Positions 20,531 to 33,239 of a stretch of DNA of 64,000 bases are shown here, piece after piece. Location: positions 18,553,716 to 18,617,715 of the forward strand of contig NC_045144.1 of assembly GCF_008831285.2 (NCBI RefSeq), given 5' to 3'. Both the position numbers and the translations under genes were made by a program. The stretch is from Nymphaea colorata. Its lineage: Eukaryota; Streptophyta; Magnoliopsida; Nymphaeales; Nymphaeaceae. The notes beneath the pieces are model-generated. The model saw nothing but the letters and a program-made list of their open reading frames with translations. It was not told the DNA's origin and made no database searches. The stretch's first letter is position 1. Each line of letters begins with the position of its first letter.

Positions 20531-23500
20531 TTGAGGCAAATGGGAAAATTAAAGTTATTTGTTTGATTGCTGCTGTTGTATATTTGGTTTGTTTAACTTA
20601 ATCGAAGAGTTTCTTCTTGTGATCTTAACTCGTTTTCCCCTTATTTGATCATGATCTTCTTCTTCCTTCTTCGTTGGGAACATCTTTCCTTTAACATGCT
20701 GTTGTGCATTTGTACTTTTGCTTGGAAACAGTCTCCGAATTATCCCGTATTTGACTTCTGAAATTTGCATGGAACTCCTAAACTAAACAAATCTTCATGT
20801 TACATGCATGAGAATGAAGAGTTGCATTAAAGAATTCCGGTAGTTGCAGCTTTAAGTTTCTTCAAGCCGAAGCAGAAACACCAGTATCAGGCTTTGCCTA
20901 TGTACTTGAGAATCTTTTGTGTTTATTTTTCTGATATTTCCCTTATAAAACCAGAGAATTAGCACCCATACTTCTTTGTTTGGTGTTTACATGGTTCTCC
21001 AGTTCGAATCCTGCAGGTGATGAATAATCTGTTTAGCAGGTTTGTTCTTGTTAACTTCAGGCAAATCCCCATTTGCCGACACTCTTCCAAGTTACATATT
21101 TTCTTCGTCAAATCAAGAAACTTGGAAAAGTCTCCTCTCAGATATCAATGGTTGAGAGTCTTAAAAGAAGGGTTGTCTGGAAGCGGAGCCCCGTACCAAG
21201 CTGGCTGTCATAGGCTGTAAGTGTGGTACTATTGAGCTCCATAATGCAACTCTCCAGCATTTCACGCTCTTGTGGCTAAGTGGGTGCTCCACGATCAGGA
21301 TGTTGGGGGCTAAATCTGGTTCTTGAGTGGCTGAGCCATGCCATCTTCTCCATACATCTCTCAGAATCACGAATGAATGCGACAAATCTAGGAGACAAAA
21401 GCCAGTGGTCTGTCTGGTTCACTTGTTCTTTGATCATAAGTATTTTTTCCAATGTGGAAAAGCTAAAGAAAAGGGGACTTTCATGAGCAATTTACCAGCT
21501 GTTTAGGGTCCACAAAGACCCACCATTCTCTGATGCCTTTAATGAAAAAGGTTCAGCCTTTTTCATCCCTGAAGCGGCATGACAAGCATAGAAAGATTCT
21601 TCTTCCATCTCTTCAATGCTAGTGCCCTTCGGTTCCTATTTATCTATTAGTGACTTCCTGCATCTTCATGCTGCTGATTTGTCTGATAGCATTTGATGCT
21701 GCTTTGGTCGATTTTGTAGATCTGCTTGTAATGGGATTTGTTCTTTTCACAGCATTGCTTTTCACGTAGTCGGCACAAGCCTTGTCCATTTAGAATGGCA
21801 CAGTGTTCTGCAACCTTTTCTGCAGAATCATCTGTTTGGGAGTCCTGATTGAAATTCTGCCCACAAACAAACAAATGAGTAAACCAAACAGTATAGTTTA
21901 TAGATTGACGGTGGTACAGATTTTAATAAATTAAGGTTCTGAGCTTTCTGTCTGTGAATGGATCTCTGCATCTACTGCATATCCACGCCTCGAGTCTTCT
22001 CTTTTACCTCTTCTTTTTCGTGGTTTCTTTTTCTCTGATGGGTCACATTCTCACATCCTCATTTAGTTTTAGTTGCTTTCATGGACGGCAGCAGAAAGTT
22101 GAAAAGACAGAAGGAAAGGCCATGGGGCAGGTTTAGGACCTAAGCATGATAAAAAACGAAGTTATTCAACGCTTTTGACTTGGTCACTGATCCGTCCCGC
22201 AACTATTTGAGAAAAAGATGAACAAAATCATCTTTATAAGTGCAATGTCAAAGGTAGGTCAAGGTTATTAACATGGCGATGAAAATTTTTTGAGAAAAGT
22301 AGCTAGGCGGGTAAGTTTTTGGTTGGGTTTTCTTACATCTCTGTCTTTCTCTCTCTAAAATTATTGGTTGTTTTAGTTTGTCATTTTCATAGTCTTCTTT
22401 CTATAATCAGTGGCGGTTCTTGACTTGTCATCAATGCATCGCCACCGTAGACCTAATTGCCACCCACTGAAAATTATTGCATTAAAAACCAGTTGGTCCG
22501 TCGAAGGATCCTGTGCATGCAGACGCCACCGAAGGACCATCACCCTTCTGCGCACTTATTAAAAACTTTTTCTCACACAGTCTCTCTCTCTTCCTCTGAC
22601 CTGCAGTCTCTCTCTCTCTCTCTCTAGAACCAGTCTTGTATTGGGGCTTGTTTTTCCACCTCCTTTTTCTCTTTCTTATTTTTATAGGACTGGTTTTCCA
22701 CCTCATTTTTCTCACTATGTTTTCTTTTCCCCCTCCTTTTCTTCTTATTTCCTCGCTACAACCATCCTTCTCACCCCTTAAATGGATGAATCTTAGGGAT
22801 GAGCAATGATCTGAAAATTCAGTCTAAAAGATGAGATTCATTTACTTTTATATACACACACACACACACACATTATTTGTAAAAAGCAGGTCCATTCTTT
22901 CTTTCGTGAAGGAAAAGTAAGGGAACCTTCTTGTAATAAACAATCACTTCGTCATATTTTTTGAAAATAAAATGACGAATTTTAATTTATCAAATTTTGA
23001 TGAACTATGATAATTCTTCTTGTATGCTAAAAGAAAGTGATTTAAAAAATCAACTATGTAGATCACATGTATCAAGTTGTTTTGACCATATGATCGATTA
23101 CATCAAGCATGAGGTGTATGTATATATAATAAACTATAACCCTTGAATAACTTCATCAAATTTTCAACTTCAAAAAACACATAAGATGATTTGAGATCAC
23201 GAAGGATCTCAGGTCCAAAGATTTAAGGATTTAAGGTCAGAACACCCTACCCATCCATAGATCTAAGGCTTTGGCACATAAAGGTCCTCATTTCTATATA
23301 GTGGTAAAATCCTTTTTTGTTTACTTTATGGGTTCACATAAAAAAAGATTTTTGATCAATCTCAAATCTTATATCCAAGACTATCAAACACACCAAGTAA
23401 TCACTTTTTCTTTTCCTAAATACCCATTTCAGTTCCAAAATGTCATAAATAAAACAACTTTAAACACTGAATTAAGTGAGTAAAAGCTGACAAAATGGAA

Positions 23501-23946
23501 ATAGAAAAAGAAAAGCAAAGAAAACAAACAAATACAAATGCCAATATGAAGCAAAGGAAGAAGAGAGAGAGAGAGTGTGAGTGTGTGCGAGAGAGAATTG
23601 ACTAAGTTTCTGGATATTGGAAATAGGTGTTCAATTTTAGTGAATTGGGCATTTGATGGAATTCCAAACTTCGTAGGATTCATCAACATATATGAATATT
23701 CTGAATATACTCATCATCTATAACGTTCATTCCACATTCATTGTTGTATGTGTTTAGCACCTCATAATCATGAGCCTCTATAAGTCATTTGGCAGCAAAA
23801 AACATTTTGTAAGTGTCACACGAATATACCCAATGATTGATACAGATTCATTAGATACTAGAAATATTGTTTCATAAACTTAGTCCAGTCTTTAGGGTAG
23901 ATTCATAGGAGACAAAGATGCTTGTACTACCAAACTATCCCTTAGG
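20531..23946. other. Gene-poor stretch downstream of the ARM gene
   Basis: No gene recognised in about 3.4 kb. It contains a (CT)n tract at about 22605-22625, pyrimidine-rich DNA to 22760 and a (CA)n tract at about 22853-22871. Frames of 60-86 codons have no motifs. Confidence 0.4.
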
Positions 23947-24627
23947 GCCGTTTGGCAAAGGTAATACATTATTATTTTCATATGAATTTGCCTTAAACAT
24001 GGAGCAGATTCAATGAAACACTTTTTTTTAAAAGTGCTGCATAAATCTGCCTTATTTTTGAAGCAAATTCATAAGATTGTAACAATGTGTTACTAATGCC
24101 TCACTATGAACAACAACAAACTGTTTCATTAATCTGCCCCAAAATCACTATGTTATAGCATTCCATGAATTCTACATCAATTTTTGAGGTTGAGTTAGAT
24201 TTATAAGATATAATAAAATGTTTCATTAATCTGCCCCAAAAACACTATGTTGTAGTATTTCATGAATTCTACCTGAAGAATCTGCATAAATATGCTTTAA
24301 CTTTAAAGCAATATCATTAGATACTAACAATGTGTTACTAATGCCGCACTATAAACAGTAACAAAATGTTTCATTAATCTGCCCCAAAAGCACTATGTTG
24401 TAGTATTTCACGAATTCTACCTCAAGAATCTGCATAAATATGTCTTATTTTTAAAGCAAATTCATTAAATAGTAACAATGTGTTACTAATGCCGCACTAT
24501 AAACAGTAACAAAATGTTTCATTAATTTGCCCCAAAAACACTATGTTGTAGTATTTCATGAATTCTACCTCATATCTTGAGGTAGATTTATAAGATAGTT
24601 TGTTGCGGTTGTTGTTGTCAAACGGCT
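23947..24627. mobile_element. MITE-like element with internal tandem repeats
   Basis: The left end GGCCGTTTGGCAA (from 23948) and the reverse complement of the right end (AGCCGTTTGACAA, ending 24626) are imperfect terminal inverted repeats of a form common in plant hAT-like MITEs. Inside, blocks TGTTTCATTAATCTGCCCC, CACTATGTTGTAGTATTTCA and AACAATGTGTTACTAATG recur, the last two intervals being 148 bp. No transposase frame is present. No target-site duplication could be confirmed. Confidence 0.65.
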
Positions 24628-25663
24628 ATGACTGGGCCACATCACACACAAACAGTAAACATAAGCCTTGTGGATGTCTAATCTGTAGGGTAAGGTCCTC
24701 ATTTTGCCACCACACACACACATGTACGTGCAAAGAAACGTACATAATATCAGATGTGAAAGTAAACAGTCACTAATGGTCGTATAGTGAATATTTTTTA
24801 ACAACAGATGTTTAATTTTCAGTTACTTTGATAACATTTGGCAGGTTTGATTTTTTTTTTTTACTAGATATTGTCATATGACTAAAAATTAAAAATTTGG
24901 TACTATTTGTAATGTTTTTAGAAACCAAAACAATAGATCATGGATAAAAACCAAACCCTTTAAATATGGTATCTAAAGCTTTTTTTAATTTAACCTTACC
25001 AATATGATTTTACGGATAAGTTGATGCAAAATGTATATTAAGTTGATCATTTCTGAGGTTTTAATAGTGTTTTTATAATAAGAAAATGAATCGCTCTCAT
25101 AAAATATCAATTTTTTCATAAAAACAGTTCGATTCAAAGCATGTCTTATATCAAAATAGTTTTTTATAAATATATTAGGATGTTTATATTTTATTTAAAT
25201 ATTTTTTAAGCAAAAAATTAAAGGGTCTGGTTTTTACCTATATATATATATATAGTGCTAAAAATAGATTTTGAGCGAGAAAAACACAAAACATGAGTAT
25301 AAGTTACAGCTTTTTATCATCCGCAATACATGCACGCCATCAGATGGGTCCAAAATAATCATCTTGGATTCCTAATATTGCCAGACAGATTTTGGTGTGT
25401 ATATATAAACCGAATAATGTTTTTCAAGATCTGTTGTGGTCCATGTGTCAACCCATCTACACTGAATCAAATGATTGAGAGAAAAAACTAAAGTTACTGC
25501 TTTGATTAACAATGTTTAATAAAGACCGACTTTTCGGTCGCACCATGATGCTGATGCAGAACAAGCAACCCTGGAATTTCGAGGGAACGAAGAGTCGAAC
25601 GATGCGTAATACTCGAATTTAATTAGCTCAAAATTAAGTCATTAATATATTGTTAGAAGGCAC

Positions 25664-25664
<1 letters not shown>
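24628..25664. other. Intergenic DNA, no gene seen
   Basis: Very AT-rich with a (TA)n near 25240-25254. No feature recognised. Confidence 0.4.

Positions 25665-25738
<74 letters not shown>
25665..25738. repeat. (TA)n/(GA)n compound microsatellite
   Basis: An uninterrupted TA tract to about 25708 passes directly into a GA tract to about 25738. Confidence 0.95.
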
Positions 25739-25741
<3 letters not shown>

Positions 25742-26399
25742 TGAAAATTTTTGAGATTCTCCAAACTCATTTCACTTATATAAAAGTAGAATCAATTTCT
25801 TTTATGTTGCCGCATGTGGTTCACAAGTTTCAAGCACCACAGTGTTGTTTTTTTTTTATAACTCGAATGAATAGAACATGTGCAAGATGTTAAAATTTAT
25901 AGGATTAAAAAACCACAAAATCATATATGCAAATCAAATTGCACAAGGTTTTAAAATTTAATAGTTTTAACATTTTGATTTTCTTTATTTTTTGTTAATA
26001 TATTTTTTACACTTTTTGCATCTATTTATATGTTTTGATTGCCAAAAAAACCTCAAAGACGCCTAAAAGATTGCATATGTGGTGCATTTGAAATGAGCCA
26101 ATGTAAAAATTATATACATATATGTAAGAGAGAGAGAGAGAGAGAGATTGTTAATTATATATACATAGCATAGGACTTAAATAGTATTTCACTTTAGATT
26201 CATTAAATATGCATCTTACGCTTGGACCTAAGAAGCTAAGCACAGTGAAATTGACCTGGCTGCTATGGAGGCAGTTCTTATGGGTTTTATTATTTGTGGG
26301 AACTAGAAGTATACAACCTGGAACAGGGAAGGTACAGACAAAAGAATTTGAGTGTTCCTTTTAGGAATGATCAGATTAAGACTTCCATTGGAACTTGGT

Positions 26400-26433
<34 letters not shown>

Positions 26434-26580
26434 TGAACAAAAATTCTCTACCTAAGAATGTTAGAGGGTTGACTTTGGATCCAGCCTTTGCACATAACTG
26501 GATCTTTGGTATTTGGATTAGTTCATTTTTCAAAACATAACCTGGATTGATCGAACTAGAATATGACCAAACAGGTATAT
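25739..26580. other. Intergenic DNA, no gene seen
   Basis: AT-rich, with a (GA)n at about 26128-26148 and a (CT)n at about 26404-26431. No gene recognised. Confidence 0.4.
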
Positions 26581-26584
26581 CTAG

Positions 26585-26835
26585 GCCCCAGCATCGGGCC
26601 TGCCCGATATTCGAAACTCGAGCCCGAGCACAATGCTCGAAACACAGAGGTCTGGCGCGGTTATAATAACAAATTATTTTTTAAATATAAAATTATTTTT
26701 TTGTATATAAAATAATAAAGTATATATTATTAATACTAATATTATTTAAAAGTTATCAGGTCAGATTGAGCCCCCGTTGGGTCCATATCGGGCCGAGTAC
26801 CTGCCTGAGGCTCGATCGGACGTCCAGGTCTAAAT
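26585..26835. repeat. GGCCCG-rich repeat with AT core (copy 2)
   Basis: GC-rich left end (GCATCGGGCCTGCCCGATAT, CTCGAGCCCGAGC) and right end (CCCCGTTGGGTCC, ATCGGGCCGAGTACC, GAGGCTCGATCGG) surround a core of A and T runs. Same design as 1240, 38590 and 40620. Confidence 0.5.
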
Positions 26836-28059
26836 ATATCACGCAAGTGGGTTCGTTCTTGAATCCGGATCCAGTGTTGGCTTTGAAACACCAACTTTGA
26901 ATGCAATTAGTGTTTAGACCTGATCTCGATTATCAGATCTAATTAAACAATTTCGCATGTGCCCACTTGCATATCATGCGTTTGATTACATTTTGCAGCA
27001 ATTGTTATTAAAATGATGTGATTGTGATTATTTTGTTCATGTAGTCAATCACTATATTGATATTATGAAGTTATATATGTGAGTCGTTACCCTGCTGTTC
27101 TCTTCTGCCTCCACCTGCCATCCGACCGCCGTCCACCCATTCCGGCCGCCGCTGTCCGACTGCAGTGACCGCCGTTCGATCGTATGAGCCCTCCCAAAAC
27201 ACAATGTGGTTTTCACTTTAGATTCACAAAATAAGCTGCTTATGTAAAATTAGACTCAAAGAAGTGAGCACAGTCAGGGGCAGAACCAAAAATTTTTTAT
27301 GATGAGAGTCGAATTAAAGTTTCTAAATTTTGATAAGGGCCGAAATATCATTTATCAAAACTTAGTAAAAATTTTTAAAATTTACATGTAATTTTTATTT
27401 TTATTAACAAAAATTAAGAAAAGCCCGTGTTAAAGTACCCCTCAAGGCTTATATTTCTTCACCCAATTGTTTGATTGCTTTCAGTATGATGAGGATAAGC
27501 TTTATAGTTACTACTACAAAGATGTTATTGTGAAATGTTGTTCATATGCTCAACAGTTCGTATTATAAAGTTTGATTTCCTACCACATGATATTGTGACC
27601 CATGTGGCAGCAAAAAGGGAGAAAACTAAAGTGAGTTGCCTTTTGCAAGCTATCAAATACTCTCAACTCTCGAGCACATTCTGCTTTTCCCTTTCTGGCT
27701 CTAAAAGGCAAAGTACATGCAATGTGCTACTGCCATATGATATGAGGTACAAAGTTTGAGGACATGATGTCACTTGGCAATTATGAAAACTTTATGTGGG
27801 TGGTCAGTGAAGGACACAGCTTGAGTGGGACCAATGTAAATTATAAGATATGATTTTGTTTTAACTGTCAGAATCTACTGAATTTGGCCCACTGCAAGGA
27901 TGCCACGTCTCATTTCTTAATTGTTTAAAAAAAAATCAAGAGTTTTTCAATTGTTAAGTAGTGGCTTATTTTTAAATTTAAAAATTTTTACTTGTTTTAT
28001 ATAAAATTTTTTAAAAATAATATTTTTGTCCTAATCAAAATTTTAAAACTTTAATTCCA
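26836..28059. other. Intergenic DNA with GGCAGAACC-type repeat debris
   Basis: 27270-27440 and 27910-28095 are AT-rich stretches with GGGGCAGAACCAAAAATTTT or AATTTTCTGGCTCTATCC edges, similar to 6060 and 49610. No gene recognised. A pyrimidine-rich CCGCC segment lies at 27115-27175. Confidence 0.4.
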
Positions 28060-28089
28060 CCCCTCTCATAAAAATTTTCTGGCTCTATC

Positions 28090-29535
28090 CAAAGATTCAG
28101 ATTTCCAATATAACATAGAACCAATAAAGCTAAAAACTAATTACTGGTCATTTAGTAGGGGAAATTTTGCCACATTATTGACGTAAAATATGCTATAAAT
28201 ATTAAGAAATATTTCAAATAATAAAAGGAAATTGGATGTGATCTATGGGGTGGTTTAGATGGAATCATTTTTAATATGAACAAATTTCAATGTATAAATA
28301 GATTTTTTATGCAACAATGCTATAAATATGAAGAACAATTTTAAATAAAAAAAGGAAATTGGATGTGGTCGCATAGTAAAAAATAATGTCTTGGAATTTT
28401 AAAAAGTAAGGTTTTTTTCGGGTATAATACGACGAGCTTGAAAAAAAAAATTAAAAAATCTTAAAAAACTAAAAATAAAGAAAAAATAAAATAAATGAAA
28501 AACTAATGACACAAACATCACAAGATTTGTAATAAATAAAAAAAAAATAAAAAAAAAACTGTTTGACATTAAAAAAACTGAAAAAACTAAAAAAATGTGT
28601 TAAAAACGTGTTTTTTTTCGTTTTTAAGGTTTTTTTTTTAAAAAAGTACTTTTAAAGTTTTAAACAGCTAGTTCAGTTATCTCATTTTTTTTCGCGAAAA
28701 AACGCTTTTTCTCTAACTGTGTGTTTACGGAGTTAGCTTAGATGGAATCATTTCTAATGTGAACAGATTTCAATGCACAGTACAGATAATCTTTTAGCAA
28801 ACGTTTAAATGAAAAAAAAAAAAAAATCTCTCCTTAAGACTGTAACGAACGGACTCTATGCTTTCACATGATTCATTTTCCCTTTCATTTCATATATTGA
28901 AGTATTGTTGGATTCCATTAACCAGTAAGCTTGAAGAAAGTAAACTGGCCTGCCGTCCAGGCGAATCGCACACCAACGCTTCCAATTCTTCATAACCTCC
29001 TCCTCCATCTCCATTGCTGAATGTGAAACAGCTTGGTTCTTAAGAGATGCAAAATCGAGAGGGAGAGGGAGAGACCAGAGAGAGTACTCTGGCTCCTGAT
29101 AACCGCGTCTTCGACTTAGTCCGAGAGAAGGAAGGATAAAGGAAATAAAATGGGCATCAAAAAACCCTAGAACGTGCAGACATCCGCATAAGTGCTGCCT
29201 ATTGCAACGAACACAGGAGCAATCACTGTAGTCTCTAGCCAAAAGAAGGGCAAAAAAGATCTGGGAGTGCGAGCGTTCTTCCTCGAAGAAAAGACAGCAT
29301 GGGGGTGTCGGCAACAAATTTTGGGTGGAGAGGAAGCCTGCAAATTTTTTCCCCACTTCTTTAATGGCGACGATCCAACCTAGAAACTCGCCCGCCCCTT
29401 TCAGTGGCGCATGGCGTGCGCTGTATCGTTTCATCTGCGTTGGCGTCCCTCAGTCGAAGTCGGCAACATCATCTTCGGTGGCATCCTGCCCTCTGCGCCA
29501 AGAAAGCTGGTCTTCATTGGTAGAGAGGTTTTTCT
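28090..29535. repeat. Dispersed repeat family, copy C
   Basis: Blocks match copy B (33500-34520) in order: AATATAACATAGAACCAATAAAG-like start, AAATTGGATGTGATCTA, TTGAAGTATTGTTGGATTCC, AAACCCTAGAACGTGCAGAC, CAGGAGCAATCACTGTAGTC, GTCGGCAACAAATTTTGGGT, CACTTCTTTAATGGCGA and TGGCGTCCCTCA. On the minus strand 28856-29434 stays open for 192 codons, while the same region of copy B is broken. No domain was recognised. A-rich repeats (28385-28705 and 29535-29870) are nested in or next to it. Confidence 0.75.
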
Positions 29536-29870
29536 CGCGTATTAATGAGCTTGAAAAAAAAAAAAAAAATACAGTAAATTTTTAGAAACTTTTAAAAACT
29601 AAAAATGAAGGATAAATAAAATAAGTGAGAAATTAATGATACAAATATCAAAAGATAAATATATTTGCAACAAATAAAAAAAAACTGTTTGGCATTAAAA
29701 AAACTGAAAAAAATGCAAAAACACGCATTAAAAACGGGTTAAAACCGTGTTTTCCTTTTGTTTTTAACGTTTCTTTTTATTTTTTTCTAGTTTTAAATTG
29801 CTATTTAATTTATTGGGTTTTCTTCGAGTTTTCTGTTTTGAAAAAAACGTGTTTTCTGTGAAAATGCAAA
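29535..29870. repeat. A-rich dispersed repeat (TGAGCTTGAAAAAA type)
   Basis: Shares GAGCTTGAAAAAA, AAACTAAAAATGAAGG, AACTGTTTGGCATTAAAAAA and a GTTTTTAACG segment with 28385-28705 and 48375-48670. Class unknown. Confidence 0.65.
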
Positions 29871-31609
29871 GAAGTAGATAGTGTTGGAGTGAAAATTATA
29901 GAACATCAACAAAATTTGGGGGACAAATTATCCCAACACACTAAAAAATAAGTGGTGTATAAGCTGCATCCTCTTGGCTAGAATTTGAACTTACATCCCA
30001 CCTAGTTAAACGTCAATCGAGTTTAATAAAGCCAAAATAATGCCCTCCCTATTTTGTGGAAAGAGAGAAAAAACACTTAACCTAGAGTAAAATTAACGGA
30101 AAGGATTTATATATATATATATTGTGGTTAACATATAAACTTTTAGGCACATATATTGAAAATCATTCCTAGTGTGGAATAGTCCAGACATATCCTGAAA
30201 GTAATTAGGAAAGCTACTTTTTGAAACATCTTAGAAACAAAGCTACTTTTTGATGTTGGGAAGGTTTGTCCAAATTTTTAAGACCTGTTTTTTGCCCTTT
30301 CTAAAACTGTTAGTAATGGTACATCATAGAATATAAAAAAGCCTTAAAACAAAGTTTATTTTGAAAAACTTAATTATAAAAACCTATGCAGTTATATAAC
30401 ACCTAATCCATGCTTGTAAACTAACTTGAGAGACTTGAAATCTGCTAACTGTTGGATGTTGTTGGATGTTTAAAATTTTAAAAACTGTGGTTTAAAAAAC
30501 ATAAACCATTTTTAAAATTGCAATATGCCTTTGTTATACAATAAGTTGTCGCTAATACCCTTGTTGTACACTATTTTCTCAATAAAGTATAAATGTAAGT
30601 TAGGAAAACTTAGATACGAATTCTTCAACTTTGGAATGCACGGTTGGTAGTGTTAAATGTTATTCGGCATTTAACGTAAACAATAATATTAAAATCTAAA
30701 ATTGCCACTCCCGTTATCAATACATGGAGACAAGAGCTTTTTTACTTATATGTATAGCGTTGCCCGGAACGTTACTTTCTGGTGTCTTTCCTTCCTATAT
30801 ATATATATATATATATATATATCTTTTCTTTCAATTTGATTGTTCAAGGACAAGTCCTGATGTCCTATTGGAGCTTGTAAACGGTAGATCCTTCTTTCAC
30901 TTGTTTTTCTTTAAAAAAAAAAAAGTTATATTATTTGATATATGATTTTATGGCTTCTACTTGATTTGATTTTAGTGACAGTTTTGAAGTTTTTATTCAC
31001 CAGACGATATCTAGAATTTGGGTGATTTCCACAGTCAGGATTTAGCATCCTTATATGTGTTCAAGTGAAGTAAGTATTACAATTTTGGCGCAAATTATTC
31101 TATGGCCCCATTGAACTTCCAAGGCATTTCCTTGCATATGCTTCATAACTCTCATGCATGAGAGTGAGAGAGAGAAATGAGTCAAGTGCTTTGTCAAAAG
31201 AAGCCCAATTACTACTTTAGAACCAAACATACTGTTTTATATCTCCGGAATAAAACGGGAAAATCTCAGCAAAATTTAAAAAAAATTAAAACATTTAATA
31301 AATCTTAAAAATTATAAAAGATGAAAATTAATAAAAAAGGGAAAAAACAGCAAATAACGTATATATGGGTATTATTCACGTTTTTTTATTTTTTGACATT
31401 TTTTAAAAAACATGTTTTTTCATGTTTTATACGACAGACTTGTTTTTCACGTTTTATATGTGTTTTTTTTTTACACTTTCTTCTATCTCTCTCTCTCTCT
31501 AACCTACAGCTTTTCCTTTTAGTTTACTTACATGAAATGATTCAGGCTGAGAGACTTTGTTGCTAGTCTGAGACTTTGATAGCTTTTACAAAGAGTGGGT
31601 GCCATAGAG
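29871..31609. other. Intergenic DNA, no gene seen
   Basis: AT-rich. Contains (TA)n at about 30107-30121 and 30797-30822. 31250-31470 carries AAAACATGTTTTTTCATGTTTT, probably a diverged A-rich repeat. No gene recognised. Confidence 0.4.
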
Positions 31610-32150
31610 ATTTGAACCAGTGACTTATTATATGCAAACAGCTATATCTTCTAGATAGATAAGTCTCCACCTTTTAGATTTACGAATATGCTTTGGACCA
31701 AATAATAAATAAATTTAGAGCAAAGGACCAAGCGGACACTGTTGGTGCTGGAACTCCCCATGGAATGAGAAAGACATGTTGAGAGAGAGGCTTATCTAGT
31801 GGAAATCCTCATCAAACAACTCAACAACAACAATGGCACCAACGACAACAACAATATCTTGCAATAACGATAACAATGATAATATTAGTAATATTTTCTT
31901 AATAATAAGCAAGTGGAAGTGAGTAAGGGCAGAAGAAAATTATGTTAAACATGTAAAAGAGCCATACATATGTTTTCACCTTTGATTAACAAAGACGTTT
32001 GAGAAAGCGGGGCGTTACCAATGTTCCAACTTTTTCATAAAATAAAAGGAGCCTCCAAATGATTTTATTTCACTAATTCTCCTCTAATGATTCTTTTTTA
32101 GTTGTAACTTTTTATTTTATAGCCTTTCAACAATATTCAACAGTTTTGAA

Positions 32151-32187
<37 letters not shown>

Positions 32188-32761
32188 TTTATATATATAT
32201 ATATATATGCTGAGCTCCAGCTGGCCCAACATGCTTGCGAATACCCACAATAAAAATAATCTGGAGCTGTCCACCCGATTACTTTTATTGTGGGGATTCG
32301 AAAGCATGTTGGGCCAGCCGGAGCTCAGCTGGAAGGAGAGGTTGAGCTTGGAGATTTTACATGAAAATGATCGGGAAACAGGAAGATATAAAATTCAGGA
32401 TTACTTAAAGGAGACCACAGGATATAACAATTTTGACATTTACAATAATATATATAAGTAGTTAGCTCTTCAAGAGTCTATCTTGTCGAACCTGATGAGA
32501 TCAAACGGCGAATATTAAGTTATAGATATGGAAACCAAGTTGTTATTTCAAGAGTTTAAAACATTCCTCAAATGATACAGGAGGTTTTGTCTAAAGAAAT
32601 TCATTTGTTTCATTCATTTGAATGACACTTTAGACTACTAAAAACAAACCACAGCTTGCATTTGATATTTGCAACTTAATTTTCCACCGTTGATCTTATT
32701 AGAATCGACGGCTCAAATAATTCACATTTGGCATATGATGATATTGTAAGTATCTGTTATC

Positions 32762-32802
<41 letters not shown>

Positions 32803-33150
32803 TTCAAAACTGTTGAATATTGTTGAAGGGCTATAAAATGAAAATTTATAGCTAGAAAATAATCATTAGAGGAGAATTAGTGACGATCTAGTTCACTGAC
32901 TCATAAATGTCACAAAGGGAAAATATATAACGACTTTAAGCTCCATGATTGCATGCCTCATGGGAGAAGATCAAAGCTAGGACAACTAGTCTTTCCAACA
33001 ATACATGCTCGCTGATGAGGATTTCCACTAGATAAGCCTCTCTCTCAACATGTCTTTCTCATTCCATGGGGAATTCCAGCATCAACAGTGTCCGCTTGGT
33101 CCTTTGCTATCAATTTATTATTTTGTCACCTTCTTGGTCATATAGCTGTT
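31610..33150. repeat. Compound long inverted repeat
   Basis: The outer arms pair: 31700-31815 with the reverse complement of 33010-33127 (shared AGCAAAGGACCAAGCGGACA, CCCCATGGAATGAGAAAGAC, GGCTTATCTAGTGGAAATCC). Weaker similarity extends outward (GCAAACAGCTATAT against ATATAGCTGTTTG). The inner arms pair: 32073-32180 with the reverse complement of 32760-32880 (CTAATTCTCCTCTAATGATT, CAATATTCAACAGTTTTGAA, then CT/GA and TA tracts). The spacers between inner and outer arms are unrelated and unequal. No transposase frame is seen. Confidence 0.85.
32209..32329. repeat. Near-perfect 47-bp hairpin at the centre of the inverted repeat
   Basis: Arms 32209-32255 and 32283-32329 match at 44 of 47 positions around a 27-nt loop. 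Key arm sequence is CTGGCCCAACATGCTT. A transcript of either strand would fold into a long stem, as small-RNA-producing hairpins and some MITEs do. Confidence 0.9.
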
Positions 33151-33239
33151 TGTATCACTAATCAGTCTTCTTTTATTAGTTGGTCTCTCTCCTGATCACT
33201 CTCTCTCTCTCTCTTTTTCCACAAAGAAACCGGAAATGA

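Noticed and set aside
28856-29434. 192-codon minus-strand frame as a gene
   Set aside because: It lies in a dispersed repeat and the equivalent frame in copy B is broken. Kept only as an observation.
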